Part shown: positions 8,964 to 17,325 of the stretch, one piece after another
Layout of the letters: every line of letters begins with the position of its first letter
How positions within the stretch are numbered: the stretch's first letter is position 1
Assembly: GCA_964351995.1 (NCBI GenBank)
Contig: CAYGQE010000028.1
Location: 1-64,000 of the forward strand
Length of the DNA stretch: 64,000 nt
Origin: SZUA-35 sp964351995
GTDB lineage: Bacteria > Actinomycetota > Acidimicrobiia > Acidimicrobiales > SZUA-35
Reading direction: 5' to 3'
The notes under the pieces: model-generated
What the model was told of the DNA's origin: nothing
What the model saw: the letters and a program-made list of their open reading frames with translations, nothing else
The model's database searches: none
Program-made: the position numbers and the translations under genes

Positions 8964-9035
8964 GACGACTCCCCGTTCGGTGTGGGTCGCCAGTTCACCG
9001 CCAGCCGGTCAGCAACGCAACCGCGGTCCTGTGAG

Positions 9036-10502
9036 CTACTCGCCCTGGCCCAGCGAATACGCCAGCTGGCCGTCGATGCGATAGAGGTTCTCGGTCTTGA
9101 TGACGTCGATGCCTGCTGCATCGAGGGCGGCGAGGAGCCGAACGATGTCGCTGTTCGTCACGGAGTTGTCGCCGGCCGGCTTGAAACGACAGCGCCAGTG
9201 ATCGGTGCAGAAGGTCTCAGGCATGGGATCGGGGTAGACCTTGACGCCGCGGTTGGTGATCATCTTGAGCGCCCAACCTTCGGGGGTCGCAGCCTCGAGC
9301 GCCGCGCCGAGCACGTTGGCGTGTCGGTCGGCGTCGGTCCAGTCGACGAAGGCGTCGACGCCCACCAGTTCCTTGGGTTTCGGATCCTGTCGGGTCACCG
9401 CAACCGAGATGCCGGTGGTCTTGTACTCCACTGGGGTGAGATGGCTTGGTCCGTCGCCGAGGCGGGCAATCACGGCGTCGGCAAACTCTTTGGTGCCGAC
9501 TCGCTCCGAGCTCAAGCCGTCACGGAAGACATCTGGCGTGTGCACGCCATCTTCGAGCGTCTTGAGCCAGGCGTTCTTGATCTGGCCGCCGACGTCTGCG
9601 GCACCGACGTGCACCAGTAGTTGTGTCGCTGCGACCAACAGGCCAGATGGGTTGGCAACGTTCTTGCCTGCGATGTCCGGGGCGGACCCATGGACGGCTT
9701 CGAACATGGCGATGCCTTCGCCGATGTTGGCCGAGCCGGCAATGCCTACCGAGCCAGAAATCTGCGAGGCGATGTCTGAAAGAATGTCGCCATAGAGGTT
9801 GAGCGTGACGATCACGTCGAAGAGTTCGGGCTGCGCGGCCAATCGAGCCGCGCCGATATCGATGATCTGGTGATCTGACTCGATGTCGGGGTAGTCAGCA
9901 GCCACCTCCTCGAAGACCCGGGCGAACAGGCCATCGGTCAGCTTCATGATGTTGTTCTTGGTCATGCACGTGACCTTCTTGCGGCCGTAGGCCCGTGCGT
10001 ATTCGAAGGCGTAGCGAACGATGCGCTCGGTGCCTGGCCTGGTGATCAGTTTGAGGACCTGCGTGACCTCAGAGGTCTGCTGATGTTCGATGCCGGCGTA
10101 GAGGTCCTCTTCGTTCTCCCTGACGATGACGAGATCGATGCCGGGATGGGCAGAGGTGACGAATGGTGCATACGCCTTGGTCGGGCGAACGTTGGCGTAC
10201 AGATTCAGCGTCTTGCGAATGGTGACATTGAGGCTCTTGTAGCCACCACCGAGTGGTGTGGTGATCGGGGCCTTGAGAAACACTGGGTTGCGGCGGATCG
10301 TCTCCCAAGCTTGAGGCGCGATGCCTGACGTGTGGCCCGCCTTGTAGACCTGCTCCCCGATCTCGATCTCATCGAACCGCAAAGGAGCCCCGGCCGCTTC
10401 GAGGACAGACAAAACGGCATCGGTGATCTCTGGCCCGATGCCGTCTCCCTTCGCAAGGGTGACAGATGCTGGGTGGTCCGAGGTCGGTGATGCCATCTTC
10501 AC
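9036..10502 (-). CDS. icd: isocitrate dehydrogenase (Thermus/alpha-type, about 480 aa)
   Basis: The protein opens with VTLAKGDGIGPEI, the isocitrate/isopropylmalate dehydrogenase signature. It contains VRENEEDLYAGIEH, MTKNNIMKLTDG and the long metal/substrate-site motif around NLYGDILSDIASQISGSVG. At 488 aa it carries the extra C-terminal domain of the Thermus-type enzyme (ending in RIDGQLAYSLGQGE), unlike the 345-aa isopropylmalate dehydrogenases. It catalyses oxidative decarboxylation of isocitrate to 2-oxoglutarate in the cytosol, and 2-oxoglutarate is also the co-substrate of the many dioxygenases in this window. Two adjacent in-frame ATGs (10502 and 10496) could serve as start. Confidence 0.9.
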   Translation of the reverse strand: MKMASPTSDHPASVTLAKGDGIGPEITDAVLSVLEAAGAPLRFDEIEIGEQVYKAGHTSGIAPQAWETIRRNPVFLKAPITTPLGGGYKSLNVTIRKTLNLYANVRPTKAYAPFVTSAHPGIDLVIVRENEEDLYAGIEHQQTSEVTQVLKLITRPGTERIVRYAFEYARAYGRKKVTCMTKNNIMKLTDGLFARVFEEVAADYPDIESDHQIIDIGAARLAAQPELFDVIVTLNLYGDILSDIASQISGSVGIAGSANIGEGIAMFEAVHGSAPDIAGKNVANPSGLLVAATQLLVHVGAADVGGQIKNAWLKTLEDGVHTPDVFRDGLSSERVGTKEFADAVIARLGDGPSHLTPVEYKTTGISVAVTRQDPKPKELVGVDAFVDWTDADRHANVLGAALEAATPEGWALKMITNRGVKVYPDPMPETFCTDHWRCRFKPAGDNSVTNSDIVRLLAALDAAGIDVIKTENLYRIDGQLAYSLGQGE

Positions 10503-10503
10503 A

Positions 10504-10525
10504 ACATACCTATTGGAAAGTATGT
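10504..10525. promoter_or_regulatory. inverted repeat between icd and the Rieske-GltS gene
   Basis: ACATAC at 10504-10509 and GTATGT at 10520-10525 form a 6-bp inverted repeat spaced by 10 bp. It sits directly before the icd start and inside the gap between the divergent icd and Rieske-GltS genes. The position suits a dimeric repressor site, but the repeat is short and no linked regulator gene is adjacent. Function is inferred only from placement. Confidence 0.3.
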
Positions 10526-10669
10526 CTTCAACTTCATTTGTGTATTCGTTCGGGGGTGCCGTGTGCGAAGTTGGAGGAATGATCGCTCGGATTACCCGGT
10601 TGGTTTGCTGAGCACGTGCGGCACCTTCGTGTGGTGTACTGCTGGCCGCTGACGATCATGGAGACCCCG

Positions 10670-12280
10670 ATGCAACCCATCTCGATTGCCACCTGGAGCG
10701 AGCTTCCGAATCGTGTTCCGCAGGGGGCGCTTGTCGGCAATGTCGATCTTGTAATCGTGCGTTATGAAGAGAACCACTCGGTGCTCTTCGGTCGCTGTCT
10801 TCACCGTGGCGCGCTCATGGCTGACGGCAGCCTCAGTGGCGATGATTTGATCTGTGGTCTGCATGGTTGGGACTACGGCATCAAGACCGGCATCAGCGCC
10901 TACAACAACGCCGAGGTGCTGGAGAAGTTCTCGAGCTGGATCGAAGACGACCAGTTGATGGTCGACGCCGACGAGATCGGTGCGTGGGAACGAAAGAATC
11001 CGCAGCCGTACAACCGTGACGCCTATCAGGGTGCGTACCAGGATGTGCATGGCGCGCCGGAGGAGCCCCATGTTGGGCTCATCCGAAACCTCGCGAATGA
11101 CGGGCTGACCAAGACTGGCCATCACGGTCCGACGACCTCGATGGGTGTGCCTCGCGATCAGTTGCCGTTGTGGGATGACATTCAGTTCGTGACCGCTCAG
11201 GTGGCGACTCGGCCGTTGCTCGATGAGGAGCCGGTGAGTTCCACGACGGTCATCGGGCCGAACGCCGTTCGTCCGCTGGAGCTCGATCGTCCGTTGTTTG
11301 TCTCCGACATGAGTTTTGGTGCGTTGTCGGAAGAGGCCAAGGTTGCCTTGGCGCTTGGCGCTGATCAGGCCGGCACGGGCATCTGCAGTGGTGAGGGCGG
11401 CATGTTGCCGGAAGAGCAGGCGGCCAACAGCCGCTACTTCTACGAGCTGGCGTCTGGCCGTTTTGGGTGGGAGATCGAGAAGGTCGAAAAGGTTCAGGCG
11501 TTTCATTTCAAGTTCGGGCAGGGGGCGAAGACGGGCACCGGTGGTCACCTTCCTGGCAACAAGGTGCAGGGCAAGATCGCCGAGGTTCGAGGCCTCGAAG
11601 AGGGCGAGCCGGCGATCAGTCCGGCGACGTTCCCTGATCTCGTTTCGATCGAGGACTACCAGGTGGTGGCGGCCGAGGTCCGGGAAGCGTCGGGTGGTAT
11701 TCCGATTGGGGCGAAGTTGAGCGCTCAGCACATCGAGGCCGACATCGACGCGGCGCTGGCCATTGGTGTCGATTACGTGATTCTCGATGGTCGTGGGGGT
11801 GGCACGGGTGCTGCGCCGGTGATCTTCCGGGACAACATCAGCGTGCCGACGATTCCGGCGCTCGCTCGGGCTCGTCGTTATCTCGACTCACTTGGTCGGG
11901 GCGACGTCACGTTGGTGATCACCGGCGGGTTGCGCACGCCGTGGGACTTCGCCAAGGCGATGGCGCTGGGTGCTGATGCCGTGGCGGTTTCGAATGCGGC
12001 GATGCAGGCCATTGGTTGCATTGGTATGCGGGCGTGTAACTCGAACAACTGCCCGGTTGGGATTGCGACCCAGCAGCTTCACCTTCGTGAGCGGCTGCCG
12101 GTGCAGGATGCGGCCGACCGGCTCGAGCGTTTCTTCCGATCAAGCACCGAGTTGATGGAGGTGTTGGCCCGGGCGTGTGGTCATCGCTCGCTCGATCAAT
12201 TCAGCATCGACGATCTCACCACGTTCGATCGTGAGATGCATCACCTCACCGGTATCGCCTACGGCGGTGTGCTTGCCTGA
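10670..12280 (+). CDS. Rieske [2Fe-2S] - glutamate-synthase-like FMN domain fusion protein (copy 1)
   Basis: A 536-aa two-domain protein. Residues 1-105 are a small Rieske domain with ligands C43-x-H45 and C62-x2-H65. Residues 150-510 match the central/FMN domain of glutamate synthase: a flavin-site segment at GQGAKTGTGGHLPG (residues 284-297) and the [3Fe-4S] pattern C450-x5-C456-x4-C461 followed by PVGIATQ. The glutaminase (GATase) and C-terminal beta-helix domains of true GltB are absent, so a glutamate synthase reaction is unlikely. An FMN oxidoreductase fed by a Rieske centre is my inference. ATG 10670 is favoured over upstream starts because GGAG sits 6 nt before it and the second copy (37909) starts at the same residue. 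Confidence 0.85.
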   Translation: MQPISIATWSELPNRVPQGALVGNVDLVIVRYEENHSVLFGRCLHRGALMADGSLSGDDLICGLHGWDYGIKTGISAYNNAEVLEKFSSWIEDDQLMVDADEIGAWERKNPQPYNRDAYQGAYQDVHGAPEEPHVGLIRNLANDGLTKTGHHGPTTSMGVPRDQLPLWDDIQFVTAQVATRPLLDEEPVSSTTVIGPNAVRPLELDRPLFVSDMSFGALSEEAKVALALGADQAGTGICSGEGGMLPEEQAANSRYFYELASGRFGWEIEKVEKVQAFHFKFGQGAKTGTGGHLPGNKVQGKIAEVRGLEEGEPAISPATFPDLVSIEDYQVVAAEVREASGGIPIGAKLSAQHIEADIDAALAIGVDYVILDGRGGGTGAAPVIFRDNISVPTIPALARARRYLDSLGRGDVTLVITGGLRTPWDFAKAMALGADAVAVSNAAMQAIGCIGMRACNSNNCPVGIATQQLHLRERLPVQDAADRLERFFRSSTELMEVLARACGHRSLDQFSIDDLTTFDREMHHLTGIAYGGVLA

Positions 12281-12347
12281 GCAGGAAGGCGATGGCGTTG
12301 CGTCAGAAGCGGGGCATGTCAACCGGTTCTGGCGTTCGGCTCGACGT

Positions 12348-13082
12348 TCAGCTCGTCATGCCGCCGTCGACCACGAACTCTTGGCCGGTGCAGTAGCTCG
12401 AGTCGTCAGAGGCGAGAAATTGCACGAGCAGCGCAACCTCATCAGCGCTGGCGACGCGCTCCATGGGGATCTGCGTTTCCATGCGCTCTCGCACGCCAGG
12501 TCCGAACTGCTGCAGCATGTCGGTGTCGATGATGCCGGGGTGGACCGAGTTCACCCGAACGCCTGAAGGGCCGAGCTCGACCGCTGCTGATTTCGACATT
12601 CCTCGTACCGCCCACTTGGTCGCAGCGTATGCGTGGGCGCCAGCGGCAGACTTCATGCCGGCGATCGACGAGATGTTGATGATGCTGCCCATTCCGTTCT
12701 CTTTCATCACCGGCGCAACGGTCTTCATGCCGAGGAAGACGCCGGTCTGGTTGATGGCCAACATCTGGTTCCACAACTCCATCGACGTATCGAGCATGCC
12801 GGCGGTGATGAAGATGCCAGCGTTGTTGACGAGTACTTCGATGTGGCCGTGTTGGGCCATGACCGCCTCGACCACCGAGACCCATTCGGCCTCCGAGGAC
12901 ACGTCGTGGTGAAGGAAGGTGCATGCATCGCCCAAACGCTCGGCAGTTGCCGCACCCTCTTCGTCGAGAATGTCAGTGATCACCACCTGAGCACCGGCTT
13001 CGACGAAAAGTTCGGCCTCGGCCGCACCTTGACCACGTGCGCCTCCGGTGATCAACGCCACCTTGCCATCAAGTCGATTCAC
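12348..13082 (-). CDS. short-chain dehydrogenase/reductase (SDR)
   Basis: A 244-aa classical SDR. It has the cofactor loop TGGARGQG (12-19), NNAG (86-89), catalytic Ser138/139 in INISSIAG, Tyr152 and Lys156 in AYAATKWAV, and the late ASDDSSYCTGQEFVVDGG segment typical of 3-oxoacyl/steroid-type reductases. It oxidises or reduces an alcohol/ketone with NAD(H) or NADP(H); the acidic TDILDEEG after beta-2 favours NAD. It converges with the Rieske-GltS gene, and a TetR gene lies upstream on the same strand with a 71-bp gap. Confidence 0.9.
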   Translation of the reverse strand: MNRLDGKVALITGGARGQGAAEAELFVEAGAQVVITDILDEEGAATAERLGDACTFLHHDVSSEAEWVSVVEAVMAQHGHIEVLVNNAGIFITAGMLDTSMELWNQMLAINQTGVFLGMKTVAPVMKENGMGSIINISSIAGMKSAAGAHAYAATKWAVRGMSKSAAVELGPSGVRVNSVHPGIIDTDMLQQFGPGVRERMETQIPMERVASADEVALLVQFLASDDSSYCTGQEFVVDGGMTS

Positions 13083-13153
13083 GTTCGCACGTCCTTCATC
13101 AGCAGTCGAAGCAGAGAGCTTGCTGCACGATCACCTCTGGCACCAGTCCACTG

Positions 13154-13867
13154 TCATTGTCCAATCCCGATGTTCGCGGCCATCAGCCGGGCCGACGCGT
13201 CGAACAGATCGCGATGGTGCTCGATGACGCCCCGAGTTTGGTTGGAGAGTTCGAAGCTCAACAGGCCAAACAGCTGGGTCCACGCGGTGAGAACGGCAAG
13301 AAGCGCATCGTCGCCGAGGAGGTCGGTGTCGGCGACGTTGGCTCGCAGCTGCTTGAAGTCTTCGGTCAGCTCATCCGAGATCGGGATGGTCGGCCTTCCT
13401 CGATGACGCTTCAGCTGCTTGTCGATCTTGGCCTGGGTCACGATGCTGACCAGCGCACGAGTCGCGCGTGTGCCCGAGGACGCCGTGATGTCTGGGGCGG
13501 CGTAGCCAGGGACCGGTGTGCCGAACAGCAGGAAGTACTCGTGCGGGCGAGTGAGCGCCCAGTCGCGAATTTGGTGTGCTGCCAAGACCCAACGTTCGAG
13601 GGGTGGAGTGTCAGTGGTTGACGCCACAGAGGTTTCGACGAGTTCGCCGAGCGAGTCGTACGCCTCGATGATGAGACGAGTCAGGAGGTCGTCTCGGCTC
13701 TCGACGTAGCGGTAGACCGCAGACGAGACCATCCCGAGCTCGCGTGCGACCGATCGCAGCGAGAGGCCTGCGGCGCCGTGTTGCACCAACTGTCGTCGCC
13801 CCTCCTCGATGATGTCTGCGGTGGTCTTCTCCCGAGCCAGTGCCCGCGGGGTTTGCTTCGCCGTCAT
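13154..13867 (-). CDS. TetR-family transcriptional regulator
   Basis: A 237-aa protein. The N-terminal helix-turn-helix segment includes GLSLRSVARELGMVSSAVYR and then YVESRDDLLTRL, the TetR DNA-binding domain. The C-terminal ligand domain resembles the TetR_C group with the WVLAAHQIRDWALTRPHEYFLLFG region. It is divergent from the DDN nitroreductase gene. Two strong palindromes in the 115-bp gap are its likely operators, so it probably represses both itself and the reductase. The inducer is unknown. Confidence 0.9.
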   Translation of the reverse strand: MTAKQTPRALAREKTTADIIEEGRRQLVQHGAAGLSLRSVARELGMVSSAVYRYVESRDDLLTRLIIEAYDSLGELVETSVASTTDTPPLERWVLAAHQIRDWALTRPHEYFLLFGTPVPGYAAPDITASSGTRATRALVSIVTQAKIDKQLKRHRGRPTIPISDELTEDFKQLRANVADTDLLGDDALLAVLTAWTQLFGLLSFELSNQTRGVIEHHRDLFDASARLMAANIGIGQ

Positions 13868-13888
13868 GGGCGCATCATGGCAGAAAAG

Positions 13889-13901
13889 AGAGCAGTGCTC
13901 T
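13889..13901. promoter_or_regulatory. TetR operator 1
   Basis: A perfect 13-bp palindrome, AGAGCAGTGCTCT, centred at 13895 and 22 bp upstream of the TetR start codon. The same core recurs 51 bp away (centre 13946), about five helical turns, consistent with two dimers on one DNA face. The link to the adjacent TetR is inferred from position. Confidence 0.75.
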
Positions 13902-13937
13902 TGCTTTTCATTGGAGGTTCATGTTGACTGATCAAAG

Positions 13938-13954
13938 CGAGAGCAGTGCTCTCG
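13938..13954. promoter_or_regulatory. TetR operator 2
   Basis: A perfect 17-bp palindrome, CGAGAGCAGTGCTCTCG, centred at 13946, 29 bp before the DDN nitroreductase start. It contains the full core of operator 1. It is followed by a further 6-bp inverted repeat CGTTTC-AA-GAAACG at 13953-13966, just before the AAAGGA ribosome-binding region. The layout suggests repression of the plus-strand gene. Confidence 0.75.
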
Positions 13955-13982
13955 TTTCAAGAAACGAAAAGGAACCCTCCCC

Positions 13983-14453
13983 ATGACCATCAAAACCACG
14001 ACATCCGCTCGCTACATCCGTCCGGATCCGTTCTCCAAGTACGTCTTCAACCCGCTGGTCGCGGGCCTGACGAAACTGGGCATCAGCATCTTCGGCTCGA
14101 GAGTCCTGGAGGTACGTGGTCGGACCTCGGGCGAGTGGCGGTCTGTGCCGGTGAACCCGCTGACTCTCGAGGGTGAGCGATTCCTGGTGGCGCCTCGAGG
14201 AACGACGCAGTGGGTACGGAACATCCGCGCTGCGGGTGGCGGTCGTCTCCGCAAGGGGCGGCGGCTCGAGAATGTCACCGTGTCCGAACTCGCTGATGCC
14301 GACAAGGTGCCGATGTTGCGGGCCTACCTCGATGCCTGGGAGTTCGAGGTCGGCAAGTTCTTCGACGGTGTCGACAAGCACTCGACCGATGCCGAACTCG
14401 CCGCGATCGCACCCGGATTTCCGGTGTTCCGAATCACCGCCACCGCACGGTGA
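13983..14453 (+). CDS. F420-dependent (DDN-type) nitroreductase family protein
   Basis: A 156-aa protein of the deazaflavin-dependent nitroreductase family. It has the characteristic VRGRTSGEWRSVPVNPLTL, GERFLVAPRGTTQWVRNIRA and AGGGRLRKGRR segments of the split-barrel F420-binding fold. Family members reduce quinones, nitroimidazoles or other electrophiles using F420H2, near the membrane or in the cytosol. A clear AAAGGA ribosome-binding sequence precedes the ATG. The gene is divergent from a TetR regulator with two palindromic operators between them, so expression is probably induced by the regulator's ligand. Confidence 0.85.
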   Translation: MTIKTTTSARYIRPDPFSKYVFNPLVAGLTKLGISIFGSRVLEVRGRTSGEWRSVPVNPLTLEGERFLVAPRGTTQWVRNIRAAGGGRLRKGRRLENVTVSELADADKVPMLRAYLDAWEFEVGKFFDGVDKHSTDAELAAIAPGFPVFRITATAR

Positions 14454-14459
14454 GCGGGA

Positions 14460-15488
14460 CTATGCGAACAGCCTCTCGCAGCCGGTGTCAGCAAGCACCG
14501 CGTCCACTCGCTCTCGGTCGTTGTCTTCCAGCGCAGCGTGAGCCTCGCGAAGCCATTGCAGGCACTTGCCCTGGTAGCCGAACGGACCTTGGCGATACTC
14601 GTGACCGTCGATCTCGCAGGTCATCTCGTCCGCCCCGGACATCAATGCTTCGGCGTTGGCGACCATGAACGGTGCGTAGGTGCGGCCGGCCTCTGCCAGG
14701 AGCTTGCTCGTGCCTGGATCGAGTGTGTCGAGTGGTGCCCACCCGTCATCGCCTTCGACCGGAAGCCATGCGAGGTCGTCCATGCGCTCGACCCAGTTGA
14801 TGACCTTGGGGGCAATATCAATGGCGACCGCCGTCGAGGTCGGCTCCCATCGAACGAGCTGGGTGAGCTGGCCGTAGAGGCCGAAGTCGCCACGACCGGG
14901 TCGGTCGCCCAGCATGAAATCGCCGGACGCAAAGCGGGTGCTCATTGCCTCGAGTATCCGCCGGTACGAGTCTTCGATCAGCGGAGCGTTCCAGTCGGTC
15001 GAGCCCACGAGCGCCCGCCGCGTGATCTGGCGGTTGGTGATGAAGTCGTACATCTGCTGTGACTGATCCGAGTCGAGCTGCAGATCGCCTGAAAGTGGAA
15101 GGAGCTTGCCGGCTTTGTCGATGTCGGGTGCGTAGGCCCAGCGGTAGTGGTACATGGCTTTGGTCAGCCATTCGTCGGCGAAGTCCTCGATGAGGAGGTC
15201 GATGAAGGCAAGGGCAGGATCGGTTGGCGTGAGCGCTCGCCCGGAGTGTTCGCTCTCGAGTCGGGTGATCTGGGGAGATGAATCGACAGTGATGTCCCCG
15301 TACCCAGTTCCGTCCTCGTTCGGGTAGGCAATGACGGGGATGATCGGGACCGGCGGTGCGGGCAGGTCGTCCCACTTCGAGGTTCTCAGCATCCAGCGGA
15401 ACGGGATCTGGCGATAGCGGAGGACGCCTCGCATCTTCAACGTGTACGGCGAGCCGTACTGGCCAGCGAGAACGATGGGCTTGGTCAT
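14460..15488 (-). CDS. glutathione S-transferase-like protein
   Basis: A 342-aa protein. The N-terminus (VLAGQYGSPYTLKMRGVLRYRQIPFRW) has the thioredoxin-like beta-alpha-beta of GST_N with a Ser/Pro active-site region. An all-helical C-terminal half follows (GDFMLGDRPGRGDFGLYGQLTQL is a typical GST_C stretch). Actinobacteria generally lack glutathione, so the thiol partner could be different or catalysis absent. An extra C-terminal segment of about 90 residues extends beyond ordinary GSTs. The gene ends 7 bp from the DDN gene, and its start region overlaps upstream sequence of the divergent P450. Confidence 0.75.
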   Translation of the reverse strand: MTKPIVLAGQYGSPYTLKMRGVLRYRQIPFRWMLRTSKWDDLPAPPVPIIPVIAYPNEDGTGYGDITVDSSPQITRLESEHSGRALTPTDPALAFIDLLIEDFADEWLTKAMYHYRWAYAPDIDKAGKLLPLSGDLQLDSDQSQQMYDFITNRQITRRALVGSTDWNAPLIEDSYRRILEAMSTRFASGDFMLGDRPGRGDFGLYGQLTQLVRWEPTSTAVAIDIAPKVINWVERMDDLAWLPVEGDDGWAPLDTLDPGTSKLLAEAGRTYAPFMVANAEALMSGADEMTCEIDGHEYRQGPFGYQGKCLQWLREAHAALEDNDRERVDAVLADTGCERLFA

Positions 15489-15597
15489 GAGGCGAATCCT
15501 TCCACGGCGGCGAACGTACGTTGCTGTGTCGGCGAGTGCCAGTTGGAAGCGCAGGGGATCCCGAGCGGCGAGTACGGTGCGGCGTCGTGAGGCCGAC

Positions 15598-16734
15598 GTG
15601 GCGTTGGAGCGTGCAACGGTGACTCCTGTCGAATCTGATGAAGTGATCGTCGCCCGAGTCGAAGCTGACGATGTGCCGATCGTGTGTGGCTACCAGACCT
15701 TGCGGGAGGTTGCGAGGGATTGGCGGGCGTACTCGTCGAACACGCCGTTCCGTGTCCCAATCCCCGATGAGTCTGACCTACGGGACGTGCAGCAGTTCCC
15801 GATCGAGTCCGATCCTCCGGAACACCAGGCCTATCGCAAGCTGATCGAGGAGCGATTCAGTCGAACGGCGGCCGGCCGATTGGCGTCGACGGTCGCTGAC
15901 CTTGCCCGTTCGTCACTGTCCCCGTGGCCTGCGGGCGGACTTCGGGTCGTCGATGATCTTGCTCTGCCGATCGTCGCCCGGTCGATTGCCGAGACGCTCG
16001 GTCGGCCGGAGGATGCCAGCCGCATCGAGTCGTGGGGCGTCCACGTGTTCGTGAATCCTCGGACGGGACAGCGTGAGCGAAACCGCGATGTCGACGCGTA
16101 TCTGAATGAGCGTGTCGACCATGCTCGAGCCAACGGTGCCGATGATCTCTTCGGCGACCTGGTCGAGGCCGAAGTGTTTGACCGCTTGCTCACTCGCGAT
16201 GAGATGCTGGGTATCGGGTCGCTCGTTCTGGCGGGCGGTCGGGACACCGTGATCAACGCGATCGTTGGGGCGCTCTGGTTCCTGGCCTCACACGAAGCGG
16301 AGCGTCAGCAACTCCGCGCCGACCCCAGCTTGATTCCAGCGGCGGTGGAAGAGTTCCTCCGATACTTCTCACCACTTCCGTTCATTGGCCGGACCGCCGT
16401 TGCTGAGGGTGAGGTGCATGGTTGTCCCATCGCCTCAGGGGCACGGATCGGCCTCGGGTTTGCCGCTGCCAATCATGACCCTCGAGCGTTCGATGGTCCT
16501 GAACGGATCGCAATGCAGCGTCGACCGAATCGTCACGTCGCGTTCGGCCATGGCCCTCACACCTGCGTTGGTGCTCCGCTGGCTCGCACGGAACTCGCTG
16601 TGACGATCGAGCACTTCGTTGCCGCCGCTCCGGAGCACGTCGAGGCATCGAGGCCATGGACGCCCCGCCCTGCCAGCGCCTCGCTTTCCACCGACTGGAT
16701 CCCGCAAGACCTGCGGCTCTCGGTTGGCGGTTGA
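15598..16734 (+). CDS. cytochrome P450 (short form)
   Basis: A 378-aa P450. It has ESDPPEHQAYRKLIEERFS near the N-terminus, an I-helix LAGGRDTVINA, a K-helix EEFLR and the heme loop FGHGPHTCVGAPLARTE. The I-helix keeps the Asp-Thr pair needed for O2 activation. The frame is open back to 15442, but that region overlaps the divergent GST-like gene and encodes Arg-rich non-P450 sequence, so GTG 15598 is chosen. The substrate is unknown. It converges with the MarR gene 15 bp away. Confidence 0.9.
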   Translation: MALERATVTPVESDEVIVARVEADDVPIVCGYQTLREVARDWRAYSSNTPFRVPIPDESDLRDVQQFPIESDPPEHQAYRKLIEERFSRTAAGRLASTVADLARSSLSPWPAGGLRVVDDLALPIVARSIAETLGRPEDASRIESWGVHVFVNPRTGQRERNRDVDAYLNERVDHARANGADDLFGDLVEAEVFDRLLTRDEMLGIGSLVLAGGRDTVINAIVGALWFLASHEAERQQLRADPSLIPAAVEEFLRYFSPLPFIGRTAVAEGEVHGCPIASGARIGLGFAAANHDPRAFDGPERIAMQRRPNRHVAFGHGPHTCVGAPLARTELAVTIEHFVAAAPEHVEASRPWTPRPASASLSTDWIPQDLRLSVGG

Positions 16735-16749
16735 GTCGGCGAAACGGGG

Positions 16750-17229
16750 TCAGAGGCGATCGGGAGTGAAGTTCTCGTGGTCGCAGAGGGTTGTGGCGAC
16801 CTTCGACAAGGCAGTCGCCAAGCCAGCGGTCTCGGCGTCGTCGAGGTGGTCGAAGATGAGGCGTTGGACGTCGTCGACGTGGGTTGGGGCCACGGTGTCG
16901 AGCAGTTGTTGCCCGGCTGTGGTCAGCGTTGCGTTCTTGCCTCGACCGTCCTCGGCGTCGGCGGTGATGTCGACGAGGTCTCGCTCGGTCATCGTGCGGA
17001 GGCGATGGGTCAGTCGGCTTTGCGACAGGTTCGCATTGTCGGCCAGGTCTGACAGACGCATGGTGTGGTCGGGAGCGTCCGAAAGAGTGAAGAGGATCGA
17101 GTAGTGCACGACGAGCAAGCCGTGAGCTTTGAGTGTTCGCTCGAGTTGCGGCAAGCCTCGATTGACGAGCACCAGGAGTGCGCGCCAGGCCTGGGCCTGT
17201 GTCTCATCGAGCCATCGCGGTTCATCCAT
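16750..17229 (-). CDS. MarR-family transcriptional regulator
   Basis: A 159-aa protein. A winged-helix core is visible in MRLSDLADNANLSQSRLTHR, followed by the wing DLVDITADAEDGRGKNATLTTAGQQLL, with dimerisation helices at both ends. MarR proteins repress adjacent genes and release on phenolic or redox signals. It is divergent from a pirin/flavin reductase/YceI operon, and several TTGAC-based inverted repeats lie in the 96-bp gap. Autoregulation and control of that operon are the simplest reading. Confidence 0.9.
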   Translation of the reverse strand: MDEPRWLDETQAQAWRALLVLVNRGLPQLERTLKAHGLLVVHYSILFTLSDAPDHTMRLSDLADNANLSQSRLTHRLRTMTERDLVDITADAEDGRGKNATLTTAGQQLLDTVAPTHVDDVQRLIFDHLDDAETAGLATALSKVATTLCDHENFTPDRL

Positions 17230-17260
17230 GCTCCGACACTAGCCCTTCTGACGAAATTGG

Positions 17261-17318
17261 TTGACACGGCAAGTTCTTCTGATAGCTTGACTCTTCAAGT
17301 AGATAGTTGACCTGTCAA
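17261..17318. promoter_or_regulatory. MarR-type operator cluster before the pirin operon
   Basis: The gap contains two perfect inverted repeats, CTTGA-CTCT-TCAAG at 17286-17299 and TTGAC-CT-GTCAA at 17307-17318, centred 20 bp apart. A related half-palindrome TTGACACGGCAAG is at 17261-17273. The TTGAC hexamers also resemble -35 elements, so bound repressor would block promoter access. Assignment to the divergent MarR protein is by position. Confidence 0.65.
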
Positions 17319-17325
17319 GCAAAGG

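Noticed and set aside
15442..15597. Longer start for the second P450
   Set aside because: The extra 52 codons are Arg/Ser-rich, overlap the divergent GST-like gene and do not resemble a P450 N-terminus.
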